Shown piece by piece: positions 34,740 through 46,689 of a stretch of DNA of 64,000 nucleotides. The notes under the pieces are model-generated. The model did no database searches. It was not told where the DNA came from and saw nothing but the letters and a program-made list of their open reading frames with translations. The DNA comes from Siphonodentalium dalli (taxonomy: Eukaryota > Mollusca > Scaphopoda > Gadilida > Siphonodentaliidae): NCBI GenBank assembly GCA_032622095.1, contig CP136068.1, positions 111,737,546-111,801,545 on the forward strand, read 5' to 3'. Position 1 is the first letter of the stretch; every line of letters starts with the position of its first letter. The position numbers and the translations under genes were made by a program.

Positions 34740-36108
34740 CATGTGAGGGTGTCAGACCGATTCTCCGAAGACCTATTACTACGAAGGCCCACAACTCCGA
34801 AGATCCGATTCTCCGAAAGCCCATAACTACGAAGGGCCGATTCTCCGAAGACCTATAACTCCGAAGGGCCGATTCTCCGAAGACCTATAACTCCGAAGGC
34901 CCGATTCTCCGACGGCCCATAACTCCGAAGGTCCGATTCTCCGAAGGTCCGATTCTCCGAAGATTTTGTTTTATCGGGGTATTATCGTTTACTAAATAGT
35001 GTACAGTCCAGTGGCGAAGCCAAGGGGTCCCAAAATTCCTACTGCCCCCATTAAATCTCTACTTGCTATTTCAGACAATATGGGCCCCTACCAAAACATG
35101 TCCAATGTCATGTAAACGCCCGTAAATCGTTCATGGGGCATCAACATATTCAAACTTTTCCTACTGCCCCCACCTAAATGGGAATTCTGGCCCGCCACTG
35201 ATGATACACCAGATACTATAACGTTACGTTGGCCCATGAGATGCCAGAGTAAAATGTACAGGGGTGAACAGGGAAGAACTTGTCCTTTTTTCATATATAA
35301 AATGAACTTGATTGCATCAAATCACCCCAATGCAGTCGGATGTGCACAGTTTAATCATATTAATTGTATTAAGACGTACATTGTGGCAAAATAATTGTAT
35401 TTCTTACATAAATTTAAGCATTCTGTGGAAAATTAAGGCTTGTCGCACACTACTGGTGGTGTAGATATCACCTTATTATAATACATAGTTAACGTTTCCA
35501 ATATATGAGGGCCCCTTCCCCCCTTTTCGTACGCCGGATTCCACCCATTTTGGACCGTACGCCGGATTCCAGACGTCAATTTGAAGCTGGACGCCGGATT
35601 CCAGGGTTAATTTGAAACTGGACGCCGGATTCCAGTGTCAATTTGAAGCTGGAGGCCGGATTCCATGGTAAATTTGAAGCTGGATTCCTGATTCCAGGGG
35701 GGGGATATATTATCTACATGTACATGTCCAATACAAAATATAACCATACGCGAGGGATTTCCGGACGTTTACATGACATTTGACACGTTTTTTGGGGGGC
35801 GGTCTTCCCTAGGGCCCCATTGACTCCGTCACTGGACTGTACACTATTTAATAAGCGATAAAACATGATCTTCGGAGAATCGGACCTTCGGAGAATCGGC
35901 CCTTCGGAGTTATAGACCTTCGGAGTTATGGGCGTTCGGAGTTATAGGCCTTCGGAGTTATGGGTTTTCGGAGTTATGGGTCTTCAGAGTTATGGGATTT
36001 CGGAGAATCGGGACTTCGGAGTTGTGGGCTTTCGGAGAATCGGGGCGTCGGAGAATCGGACCTTCGGAGTTATGGGTCTTCGGAGAATCGCTACGTAACC
36101 CATGTGAG
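34740..36108. mobile_element. Foldback element with short-repeat arms and 8-bp target duplication
   Basis: The exact 8-mer CATGTGAG flanks the element (34740-34747 and 36101-36108). Arms of about 220 bp consist of alternating short words (CGATTCTCCGAAG and ATAACTCCGAAGG) on the left and their inverse on the right. Inside lies a second inverted pair (AATAGTGTACAGTCCAGTG at about 35000 and its inverse at about 35835). The core (35525-35700) has a tandem ACGCCGGATTCCAG unit. Non-coding, except a 68-codon frame of no recognised family. Confidence 0.8.
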
Positions 36109-37283
36109 CTAAATATTCAGAAGAATACCTCCTGTAAGTCTGTTAGTGGGATCATGGCACGTACATGAGAACAACCTAACTGGCACTGTATCAGTGAATA
36201 TATTTGGTTCAAAATGCGTCCCAGACATGCAGATACAGTATGACCATGTGAAAAAAATATACTGATTTGAAACATGTCGATGATTTGACCTTGAAATGAA
36301 AACAAGTTTATTTCATCAACTAGTTAGATGTCTGAAATGACTCACACAGCATATTCTACCTGCATGTCTGAGGCACATATTGTATCAAAAATATTCACTG
36401 ACACAGTGCCAGTTTTCTTGTTCTCATGTACATGTACGTGCTGAACAACCCCACCAGCAGACTTTCAGGAACTATTCCTGAGGACTGTGAATCAGCATGG
36501 ATGTTCTGACCTAGGTAAATGGAATCTATGTGGGATGCAGAGCGTTTTGATATATAACCGGCCTGTGTGCTCTTATCATTATTTAACATTCTCGCTTCTT
36601 CATAAAATTGTCAAATCAGGCCCCACCGGCACCTAACTGTAAGCAGGTTCAATTAGTGTCAAATGTCACTTTCAACAGCTAAGGTCATATCTGGACATAT
36701 GAGAATAAATCAATTCAGGCCAATGCTACACAAAATTAAAATATCGATTCTCAGGCCATCCCACTTCGCTGAAGCATTGCACATATCAAAACATCAACAT
36801 CTGACTCAAAATTAAAAATAACTCTACCAAGATTGAGACTCAGTTAGAGGAAGATGACAACATTTAGTTTTCCAAATGTTAGTTAGCAAGATCCGGTCTG
36901 GAAGGGTCTGCAGTGGACAATAAGCTAGCAAATTTCATTCATTATTACATACATGTATGGGAATTTAATCTTTCCTTTTCTGTTTCCAATTGTCATTGTT
37001 TCTTTCAAACTGATAATTCATCTCGAAATATATTCGCTTCGTGGAATATAATTCCCACCGCCCCCTCATCCAACACAAGTGAATATGTGCGGGTTGATTC
37101 GACGACACCCAGCCACCAGACAATTTTTGACAATTGAGGTATTCTTTGAAGATGTGTCAGCGACACAGAGCGTCTTGTGGGTGTACTCATGATTAGCATG
37201 GATTTAGTTTATTTGTGTCATCTTTGTGTTAACAATTATCAGACAAGTTCAGAATATTTCAAATCTGCATTTGTATGCATGGA
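36109..37283. other. Gene-free stretch
   Basis: No supported exon. A plus-strand frame ending SEYVRVDSTTPSHQ at about 37080-37135 looks protein-like but has no acceptor site before it. Confidence 0.4.
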
Positions 37284-38040
37284 ATTGGGAGGACATGCAC
37301 AAATTTGCACACCAACATTGTGAGGACAATTTGTTTTATTTCACGAAGATCTTAAAACCACATTCTGATTGATTGTGTATTTCCATTTGAGAAGTAGTTT
37401 GTATTTTAATCCCAGCTCATTTAGCACTTAAGCACCTGACCTAGTTGTAAAATCTAGGTGAAAGATTTCTTTTAACTAAAAGTAAGTGTCAATGACAATG
37501 TAGCAATCATGACAGGCAATGACATGACCACTACCGTAATGCTCGCCACTTAAGTAAGTTCTGATAGAACCTTTCTGATTGATAGATATGAATTATTTCT
37601 TTCACTCTATTGAGGTAACCTGCTCTTTTAGTCAAAATCAACTTTCCTGCAATTCCCCATGTTTTATCAATATAGAATGGGCAGTGAAAATACTTAGCTG
37701 CATGTGCGACAATTCAAGGTTTACCAAATAAGGAAGTCCGGCACTGACGTCAGAAACAACAGGTCAGGACCACGTTGAAACCACATGTTATCAGAAATTG
37801 ATATACACACAGATTATTTCAATTCAATTGATCCTTTAAACAGCCGTATGTATTCAGCATAATCTAATTTAGGTCCTTAAATGACTAATTATCAATATTC
37901 AATGAACACCTTCCCGAAAGAGACTGTTATTGACTAGAAACTTTTAAACCATTTCGACGACTTCATTAAGGAGAAATGTCCTCATAAACCAAATTGTCCT
38001 CACAATGCTGGTGTGTACACATGTGCATGTGCTCCGAACA
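37284..38040. mobile_element. TIR MITE of the TTGTGAGGACAAT family
   Basis: ACACCAACATTGTGAGGACA near 37308 is inverted near 37990-38015 (TGTCCTCACAATGCTGGTGT); outer words GGAGGACATGCAC and GTGCATGTGCTCC also pair. The interior is non-coding. Solo ends occur at 44697-44770, 45895-45965 and 52065-52175. Confidence 0.6.
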
Positions 38041-38159
38041 CCAATAAGAACCTGCTGTATTCTAGTTGAAAATGACTAAAATTCAGTAAACATTCAAATT
38101 TGTTGGTCATTAAGGATAATTGACTGGGATCTAAGAGCCATAATAAGCATAAATGCAGC

Positions 38160-38545
38160 ATGTAGACTGTGCGGAAGAAATCCAAGATGGTCACCATGGC
38201 GGCCAACAGGAACCAAATAGATTGTTCGCATCTTGGGGTCATGATGAGTCAATATGAAAAGTTTCGAGAAAACTCATGTATAAATGCAGCCTGTCAACAG
38301 TGCAGAAAAAATCAAGATGGCCCCCATGGCGGCCATCTTGGGGTGGCCAACCGGAACCAAAATGGGACATTCTCATCCTGGGGTCATAATGAGTCACTCA
38401 AAGTTTAAAGAAAATTGATGTATAAATTCTGTAGACTGTGAAAAAGGAATCCATGATGGCGGTCATTTTGTGTGGCCGACAGGAACCAAAACAGGATTTT
38501 CTCGTCTAGACATTGATCTGAACATGCATATGAAATTTGGTAATG
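38160..38545. repeat. Three tandem ~125-bp monomers with AAGATGGC/GGCGGCCA words
   Basis: Each monomer carries AAATCCAAGATGG-like, ATGGCGGCCA and AGGAACCAAA words, then GGGGTCATGATGAGTCA or a decayed form. Typical of tandem 3'-tail monomers of invertebrate LINEs. No coding capacity. Confidence 0.6.
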
Positions 38546-40380
38546 ATCCAATTAGAAATACGGCTTGTAGACTATTAGCACATGTATTCAATTTTTTTTA
38601 CCGTAGCGTGATACTTTGCGGAACTACAAATAGAGTTTATGTCCCATGGAAAAAAGCTATATGAAGTTTTTCACACAAACAAGCATTGAACAGAAATCCT
38701 ACAAAATTATGACTGCGCATACGCCATTACGAGGACCCCCTCTCAAACAGATGCTTTTATGGGCAAACCTATCATTGGAGACACTCGTGGATGAACGTTT
38801 ATGAGCAATGGGACATTGATTTCGACCATCATTTCGTTCAACTTATTGGAGAACACACAAATAAATTCCAAGCTTCATTAGTCTCGAATTTCACTTAAAA
38901 TGACGTAACTGCACGTATTTACACTGTAACACAGCCCTGCCTTGGCACAAGATCGGAGTTATCCTAGCATATAGCCCATGCTATTTCCTTTCCAAAAAGG
39001 TACGACAAGTAATATAGGCGACATATGCAGGGAGACGGAGAAAACTACACACACTACCACCGGACCGGTATACCTGTCTTACGGGATATAGCAAAGGCAA
39101 AAAAATCATTTGTTTCCTGTTATGTGGCCAAAAAATTCCAGGTAGGTACAGGTAGGTATGTCAATTTTTTTTATTTTGCATTTAAAAAAAAACATTATTT
39201 TCAATTTCACGCTAAAATTACGGGTAATATTGACTGAAATTACCATGGGTGAAATAAAATGCTACCATTATGATTGCATCATTGAAATTCCCTCAAAATA
39301 ATATGTCCTGTGAGGCGATGTTTATCAGTGAACATTGACCAGATTTAAAATGTAGACTTCTACCATACAAATCGAAGAATGCAACATAACTGTTGTGTTC
39401 TATGGTAAATATATGTTGGAACAGTCAATACAAATGACAGTCGCATAAGTTAACTTTTCTATATATTTAAATATTTCTAGAGGTAGCGCAAATTTTTCCA
39501 GGTAGGTAGGGTAATAGGAAACAATGAGAGGCCGATCACGATCGGCAGATGTTAACCCATCCCTTGGCGATAATAAATTACTATGATCGGAGTTTTGGTG
39601 TTGAATTATAGAGTATACTGTTATGTACTATTATAGAGAATGTACATAACACAAATTATTGGAATTTATGGGTCACTCGCATTTTAATAAGAGAATGCAT
39701 TGGTACAGCTAAACCACCCCAACCTCGGGTTAGATGTGAAAGGTGACCTGGACATGGAATCTTCGGGTTAAGAGAGTCCAATTTAAGTTTACAATAATAC
39801 TGTATCAAATTATACCAACAATATAGTATACAGGTTAGCCACCTCACTGCTGACCCATTAATATCAATTATATAGCAGAGCCGTCAACAAATCACAGGAA
39901 TTGTTTATGTTGAACACTGACCTCTCTATTAAACCAATAACAATTATAATGACCTCAGACATCTGAAGATATCACTCTACAGCACAGATATCCGAGTCTA
40001 CTGTTAATATCATGTGATGTTTATTGTTGAATCTTTATTTTAAATTAGATACCATAGCTTTCTTTATCAGATTATTTGCACATAAATTGGCATAAGAGAC
40101 ATCAGAAAATAACATAGCCTTATCACTAGCTAAGTAGTCCAAAGGTATGGGATGGAATTGGTGAATTGGATTTAATGTCGCTCCAAACAAATTTACCAGT
40201 ACATAACACAAGATTTTGGACCGATTTAAACAAATTTGGTGTGGTTAATTATTTCAAAAAAATAAATATTTTATTATATATTTTCTATTTATGAATTTTT
40301 TTGTTTTTGGTAGTGGAGCAAGAAAATCAATCTAAATATTTTTTATTTTTTTTAAGAGTGAATATTTTTTTTTTAAAAGG
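38546..40380. other. Gene-free stretch with one decayed hairpin module
   Basis: Only a degenerate piece (about 39660-39708) resembling the AAGAGAATGCATTGG arm of the TTAA MITE hairpin was recognised. The rest shows nothing supportable. Confidence 0.4.
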
Positions 40381-40610
40381 GCCACAACTCAGTGAAAACT
40401 AGTCGGATCAAACCCATATTCGAAATTGATCTGTATTTGAGGCTGGGAAACTCACATACCATAATTGGTTGCGATAAGATTGGAAATGTTTCAGTTATCA
40501 CATTATGCGTAAAGTGTCTATGGATGGACAGACGGACGGACGAACGACGAGTGGTCAATCCAGACAACGACACTATGTTTACCATACTGTGGTATGGGTA
40601 AACATAAAAA
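40381..40610 (+). repeat. LINE/SINE 3' tail-like repeat
   Basis: Begins AAGGGCCACAACTCAGTGAA, then GATCAAACCCATATTCGAA, and has a GGACAGACGGACGGACGAAC run. This motif order is common in dispersed LINE-derived repeats of molluscs and other lophotrochozoans (general knowledge). No coding part. Confidence 0.5.
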
Positions 40611-40665
40611 GGTTATTTTTTAAGCCTAAGGTTCTGACCGGTATACTCGTCTTACAGGTTGAAAG

Positions 40666-40752
40666 CACAGGTCCCCAGAACAAAAATTGACCCCACTCTA
40701 TAGAATGAAGTATTATTGGGGGTGGGGTCAATTTTTTTTCCGGGGACCTGTG
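40666..40752. mobile_element. 87-bp palindromic MITE
   Basis: CACAGGTCCCCAGAACAAAA, then ATTGACCCCAC, is mirrored by GTGGGGTCAAT and GGGGACCTGTG. Very short foldback of unknown family, possibly an internally deleted element. Confidence 0.65.
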
Positions 40753-41524
40753 GTTAAGTTTCCTCGCTGTGGACATACAATTTACTTATTGTTTTTTATG
40801 AAAAACTTAATCTGGTCCCAGGGTCAAGCACTAAGGACAGGAGCCTTCCTCATAGGCTCCAGACATTGAAATTTCCCTGGTAGGCTATTACAAGTGAAAT
40901 ACTTTCCTAGATGCTTTAAATATGGATAGCAGCCTTTTGTTCATCAGTCCATTTGTTCCGGATGGTTGATTTTCTCCGTCTTTATTTTGGTTGTTCTGAA
41001 GAAGCGGCATGTGTGACGTCATTAGTTCTTTGTTTTGTAGAAGACGTCTGTATTTCTTGTGATTGCACATGTATGTCTTGTATATCTTCTGATTGTTCTG
41101 CATCACCAAATTCTGTCAATTTATCAAAGAGGTAATTTTACATTCTGATGACAACTGCGCACCCTGAATGCCCTCTAATAGAGAAATGTGCGTTGATTGA
41201 TCACTTTACTGACTTAACACATATGCACTGAGCTATGAAACAGCCAATGCAAAAGCTTAGCTTGTCAGAAATTTGACCCAATGTTGGTCACAATGTTGTT
41301 TACTGCCCAATATTGATTAGGTTACCGGGTACCTGGCAATGTAATTGGGGTGAATATAGAAAATTTGTTGTGCCCATAAATATAACAGTCCAGAATTCTC
41401 TGGCTATATTTACTTTATTTAGGCTATGCCCATCTGCTAGTGAGGAAATTGATGCCAATGTTTTGAGATCGTGTACCAGCATGTAGTCCAAAATTGGATT
41501 AATTTAATAACAGAGGTGATATAA

Positions 41525-41905
41525 GAGGGTGTCACCCCCCTCCCCCTGAATCCTGAATACCAGTTAATTTTGGGGGGGGGGGTGAATCCTGAATACATGT
41601 TAAGAAATAATATGCGATAAATGACATACAAATTGACGCCGGTGTCACATTATGGGCGTTATGATACGATTAATGATACTTTATGATGGCATAGTGGTCG
41701 AATATGCCCAAGAAGCTATTCTACCCACTCATTCAGCATTCATACAGATAACTAGCACACAAATATTATTTTGCGCCATCAAAACCTACGTCCAATATGT
41801 TTTGCTTGAACCTGAATACCAGTTAATTCGGGGGGTATGAATCCCGCGTACGGCTTCAAAACACCCTGAATCCCGCGTACCGAAAGGGGGGGGGGTGATA
41901 CCATC
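41525..41905 (+). mobile_element. CACCCCCC-terminated MITE, copy 1 (internally deleted)
   Basis: Inverse copy of 44860-45306 with the same words (AGAAGCTATTCTACCCACTC, TTTTGCGCCATCAAAACCT, GAATCCCGCGTAC). It lacks a stretch of about 90 bp around AACCGGAAAGTGTCC. Ends GAGGGTGTCACCCCCC and GGGGGGTGATACC. Confidence 0.75.
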
Positions 41906-42039
41906 AAAGCATGACAGACAAAGGACAAACACTTCTTCATAATATAAGTATACTAGCTATGTGCCCGCTGACTCCGCGGTAGATTTCATGTCATCAAGGT
42001 CATATGATAGGGGCAGTATGACTCTGTACAGTGCATACA

Positions 42040-42360
42040 AAAAGTGAAGTCTATCCAAATATATTATCGATTCCAAGATAAAGTTAAAGGTAATTTGTGG
42101 GTACCTGTATGGAAGGATGGGCAGACAGACATGATGAGGTTACTGCCCACCCCAAAATACCTCTATATACCAAACTTAATCTCTATGGGCAATGTAGTTC
42201 CTGAGACAGTTAAAAGTCACTTGGTCATACACAAGGTCACAGGAACATCGGAAGGGCAAATTATCTTGACAGCATTCCCAAATTATACCCTTCCAGTCCC
42301 AAAATACCTTAGATAGCAAATTTTGTTGATATAGGCCCAATAGTTTACGAGTGTACCTGA
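42040..42360 (+). repeat. RTE-like tail monomers
   Basis: Two related monomers of about 140 bp: CCCCAAAATACCTCTATATA with TTCCTGAGACAG, then TCCCAAAATACCTTAGATAG with AATAGTTTACGAG. The style (loads, then asks position relative to present state) is that of LINE/SINE 3' repeats in marine invertebrates. Confidence 0.45.
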
Positions 42361-42810
42361 TTAAGAGAAAGCATGCGCCTTATTCTGACCCAAGTTATAA
42401 ACTTAAAGGGGCATATGTCAGAAACTAATAGAATTAATATTCTGATAAATTAGTTTGCTGTCTTAATTAAGGTCTTAAAAATCTAGAAATAATCCAGTAA
42501 CAATTTAAACCAATATCTTTCAAGTGACTGTATAACAACTGAAGTTATTTATTATATGACTATAGTTTTCTCTCCCCGTATCTTGCTTAAACGCGTTCTA
42601 GTTTTTCTATTAGAAAACAAGAGTGTTTTTTTCTCCGATTTCTTATGCTACTCAGCATGTCATCGATGTCGTCATTTTGTAAACATCATATACTGAATGA
42701 AGCGAGAAATCGATTCATTCGTTTCTAGGCCTAAATATGTTACGATCTGAACTAAAAGATGTTCATTTAGTAATTAATTGAACCATATCATGAATATTCT
42801 TTTGTTATAG

Positions 42811-42892
42811 CAATCCGCAAGCTATTACCTTTGAGGAATTATTATTTGCTGATCGTCGAAGTCTCAGAATATCAATCGACCTACACCTACCA
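42811..42892 (+). CDS. Candidate internal exon, unknown protein
   Basis: Acceptor TTTTGTTATAG ends at 42810 and a GTAAGTT donor starts at 42893. The 82-nt interval is open in one frame: NPQAITFEELLFADRRSLRI, continuing to DLHLP. It is on the opposite strand to, and inside, the apparent intron of the recombinase relic. No family recognised. Could be part of another element; short length makes a chance match possible. Confidence 0.3.
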
Positions 42893-43744
42893 GTAAGTTG
42901 GGAGAAAAGTCTCATTTTTCATTGAACTTTTGGCAACTCAGAACGCCAGTAGTCATATAATAAACGCTTTATCTATACAGGGTAGTGATAAGTATCGCAG
43001 TATCGCGTCTCATTGAGATAAGATTGCTGTATCAAGTTCAACCTCACTGCCAAAAACAGCTCGTTTGATACAGATCTGACTTCAACTCGACGTGATATGG
43101 CAGACCATATCACTATACTTATTGATAATGTGTATGTATAACAACTAAAGTTACTTACCAACTTCTGAATCAGCATCCATTTCTATTTCATCCAAAGATT
43201 TGCCCTGATACTTGTGCACATTCCCCTTCGCTACCACTCGAAGCAGTTTACTGTATTTACATAGTTGTAGGGTCTTTTCCGGCAGTCTGTAATATTCTCT
43301 GTGAGTGCGTATATCATGTCCCATAAAGTTAGCCACATCCAACTCATTGTTCTTCAAATTCATGATCTGTGATACAGTTGCCACATATAACATCTAACAC
43401 AGCCTGAAAAATAAATGAATAAATAAATAAATGATTTGAAAGTTATATTTAATGTTTACACTTAATCAAAACTTCTGAAGCAACAAAACAATATTAGTAT
43501 TGCTCGGACATGACGGCTACCGGAAACATAATCTAAATTGGACTCTACATGTATATAGATTATTGATTAAAATGCCCATGATCTATGTTGTACCTAAGCG
43601 GACTGCAGATTTGATGAAGAATGGTACAGAATTTCAGATAACTCAAAAGTATGTTCACTGAGGGACATATAGTACCGGTAGCTAAATAAAATAATGTCTA
43701 TCAAATCCAGAAGACAAGATAACTACTAGTAACTCTCTGATACC

Positions 43745-44543
43745 TACATGTACAGAGGTGGATTGGCCGATTGGGAGACCAGGTAAATTCCCGATGGGCC
43801 GGAGGCCGGAAAATTCTGATTCCACGTGATTTTCTATCAAGCGAGAATCTGAGGTTTTTTTTTTACAGTTTGGGGGGGGGGGTATATGTAGTTGGGCCGC
43901 AAATGAAACTGATGTGGGCCGCCACATGTGTTGTTTAACCAGCCTAACTGGCTAATCATAATTTTGTCATTAAATGAACTTGTCAGCATCATATAACACC
44001 ACGTAAAGACCCCGTTAATCTCGAGATATTAACGGTAACTCCCAGCTGTAAATCCCCCAAAAATTGAGGCCAGTCTAGATGCTACTAGTACCTAGGATTA
44101 GCGATTTTCTTGTATAGTTTTCAAAATTTTCTCACCCCGGGGCCAAACAACCATGGACAGCCCGGTGTCCTGGTCTCTTGTCTGTAGCCGTGTGCATTTG
44201 TCTGAGGTTAGACCGCTAGATGTAAGAATTTATGCAATTTTTCAGGTAAAAATAACTGAATGGTCTCATACCGGGAATATATAGAACCATGGTTGATGAA
44301 TTTATAGGATATTAGGCCAGAGCACTGAGGTGCAAGGGGGGGGGGGGGTGCAATGGAATTATGCAAAAACATGTATTTGGTCTGATTTTGATTCAAGAGG
44401 GGGGGGGGTGCAGTTGGAATTCCAAGGTGAACACCCCCCGAACAGAGACCCTCCTCCACTCGGCACCTGCCTTTTGCAGATGGGCCAGTATTATATTCAT
44501 TTCCCAGGCCGATTTTTTGGCCCAGTCCGCCTCTGTACATGTA
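43745..44543. mobile_element. hAT-like non-autonomous element with TACATGTA target duplication
   Basis: Element 43753-44535 has ends CAGAGGTGGATTGGCC and GGCCCAGTCCGCCTCTG, flanked by exact 8-mers TACATGTA (43745-43752 and 44536-44543). CAGNGG termini with 8-bp duplications are diagnostic of hAT elements. The duplicated locus at about 45700-45745 has the flanks joined without insertion (CATACTTAACAGGG). The interior has a G-run and no transposase. Confidence 0.9.
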
Positions 44544-45430
44544 ACAGGGTCTATTATCAACTGGTACATAAAGTAAAAGTTGAGTGACAACAGATTAAGT
44601 GCTAAATTAGCTAGACTGTGAGCGGTTTATACTGTACATGCATCAACATTAAGAAGCCGGGCAAAATGGCACATATGTGATTGTGTTCATTTTCGTTGCG
44701 TTGGGAGGATGCATATGTTCTTGCACACCAACATTGCGAGGACAATTTTTTAGTTATGAGGACATTGTGTGTACATGGGATGTCTGTAGAATGAATGAGA
44801 CGTAGGTATCGAAATAATCGGTAACGAATCGCAATTTGCGATAAATAAAGGCACTATAGGAGTGTATCACCCCCCCTTTTCGGTACGCGGGATTCAGGGT
44901 GTTTTGAAGCCGTACGCGGGATTCATACCCCCGAATTAACTGGTATTCTGGTTCAAGCAAAACATCTTGGACGCAGGTTTTGATGGCGCAAAATAATATT
45001 TTGTGCTAGTTATCTGTATGAATGAGTGGGTAGAATAGCTTCTTGGGCATATTCGACCGCCGTGCCATCATAAAGTATCATTAATCGTATCATAACGCGA
45101 CCGGCGTCTCTTCGGTCGTTAACCGGAAAGTGTCCGGAAACTATATTTGATTTGTGTTCCAATTCCAAACTTTTAATTAACCGGTATATTAAAACAGTCA
45201 ATTTGTATGTCATTTATCGCATATTATTTCTTAACATGTATTCAGGATTCACCCCCCAAAATTAACTGGTATTCAGGATTCAGGAGGGAGGGGGGGTGAT
45301 ACCCTCCTATAGTACGATAACAATCATAAGATTACACTCATTCTATCACATTTAGCGATGTTATGTGGTCAACATCCCCGTCCGTTCCCGTTCAAACACT
45401 AAAATGCATTAGGACTCTCCCATTCTGTGG
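44536..45430. repeat. Local duplication, copy 1 (filled)
   Basis: Flanks of the two inserted elements (43695-43752, 44536-44859 and 45307-45405) correspond in order to 45680-46140. Shared words include TATCAACTGGTA, GACTGTGAGCGG, GCCGGGCAAAATG, GAATGAATGAGACGTAGG and AAAATGCAT. No gene seen. Confidence 0.8.
44854..45312 (-). mobile_element. CACCCCCC-terminated MITE, copy 2, CTATAG flanks
   Basis: Element 44860-45306, flanked by CTATAG at 44854-44859 and 45307-45312. The duplicate at about 46040-46060 lacks it (GATAAAGGCAGTATTACAAT). Ends GAGTGTATCACCCCCC and GGGTGATACCCTC are inverted, and repeated inner ends (TTCGGTACGCGGGATTC) also pair. Non-coding. The core repeat GCGGGATTC resembles the ACGCCGGATTC units at 35525-35700. 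Confidence 0.8.
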
Positions 45431-45679
45431 AACCTATCTTCTTTATTTCAAAACTGCATTGGAGGAATTATTTACCAGAGGAGAGTGTAAACTTGAGAAA
45501 TCCTCACACTCGTAACACAATTTGTGACAAACACTTGTGAATACATCCAGTGATATTTTTATTAACCAACTTAATAGGAAAATTATTCAATCTAATATCG
45601 TCCAACACTCATGTTCATTTGAAAGTATATAGCAATTCGCGATTCATTTTTCAAAACATTTTGATCCAAGATGAGACGT

Positions 45680-46140
45680 CTATCGAATCCAGAAGACAAG
45701 ATTTATTGACAAGAAGATAACTAACTCTCTCATACTTAACAGGGATTATTATCAACTGGTAGATAAAGTAAAAGTTGAGTGTGACAACAGATGAAGTGCT
45801 AATATATCTAGACTGTGAGCGGATTATACTGAGCATGCATCAACATTAAAAGGCCGGGCAAAATGCCACATATGTGATTGTGTTCGTTTTCGTTGCGTTG
45901 GGAGGACACATACATGTATGTGCTTGCACAACAACATTGCGAGGACAATTTTATTTATGAGGACATTGTGTGTACATCGGATGTCTGTAGAATGAATGAG
46001 ACGTAGGGATCGAAATAACCGGTAACGAATAGTAATTTGCGATAAAGGCAGTATTACAATAAGATTACACTAATTCAATCACATTTAGCGATGTTATGTG
46101 GTCAACATTACCGTCCGTTCCCGTTCAAACACTAAAATGC
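45680..46140. repeat. Local duplication, copy 2 (empty sites)
   Basis: Paralogous to 43695-45405 but without the hAT-like element and without the CTATAG element, so it preserves the pre-insertion order. Period about 1.2 kb after removing insertions. Confidence 0.8.
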
Positions 46141-46689
46141 ATCATTCGCAATTCATTTTTCAAAACTTATTTTGATCCAAGATGAGACGTCTGAGGACTT
46201 TCATCAAAATATCCCCCAGAGATTGGACTGTTTGTATGACATTTTTGTTTAATGTTTGAAGGGGTATGGACCGATTTAAGTAGTTTGTTCAGATTCACGG
46301 TGGGAATGAGAGACGAACCATAATTCGTGACCGATAAATCAACCAAATCATGGCTTTATTCTGTTGGCGATGAACATCAAAAACATAGAAGCCTTTCATG
46401 TTCTTTGAAGATGACCGACATACGTCGACGTTCATGAAGTTGATGGCCAAATTCGGTCAAGGTCGAATGACATCGCTTTTGAATCACTTGCCTTCGATAG
46501 GGACATGGTCATTAGGTTCTATTATTGGGTGGTCGGCGGGATACACTGAATGCTTATCATTTTTATTACTTATTGTGGGGGATTACCTTAATTTTTTGTT
46601 AGATACTGATTCAACATTGATCGTTCTCGTTCGTGGCGACCGCTGCTTACTTAATACCTGAATTGGTAATAACAATATGCAATTTGTGT
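46141..46689. other. Gene-free stretch
   Basis: No supported feature. An 87-codon plus-strand frame at 46398-46661 has hydrophobic stretches but no splice context or family resemblance. Confidence 0.35.

Larger units (their letters stand above)
40782..43403 (-). pseudogene. Broken tyrosine-recombinase (Crypton/YR-type) gene
   Basis: Two minus-strand blocks. Block 1 (43403-43159) reads VATVSQIMNL, ANFMGHDIRTHREYYRLPEK and GKSLDEIEMD: the GH...H..YY pattern fits box II of tyrosine recombinases with the catalytic Tyr, in the version found in multi-copy invertebrate and fish YR genes. An acceptor (TTTTTCAG) precedes 43403 and a GTAAGT donor follows 43159. Block 2 (41131-40782) gives the usual acidic linker (FGDAEQSEDIQ), RNKWTDEQKAA, LPGKFQCLEP and PWDQIKFFIKN, the conserved C-terminal region of the same family, but with at least one frameshift and several stops. 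Block 1 also has a stop just after its acceptor. The N-terminal recombinase part was not found. Family assignment is from memory of its motifs. Confidence 0.65.

Noticed and set aside
36913-37137. Plus-strand frame ending SEYVRVDSTTPSHQTIFDN as a possible last exon
   Set aside because: No acceptor AG with a pyrimidine tract precedes the plausible part, and no upstream exon or family match was found.
46398-46661. 87-codon plus-strand frame with hydrophobic segment
   Set aside because: No splice sites, no homologous motif, and surrounded by repeats; not supportable as a gene.
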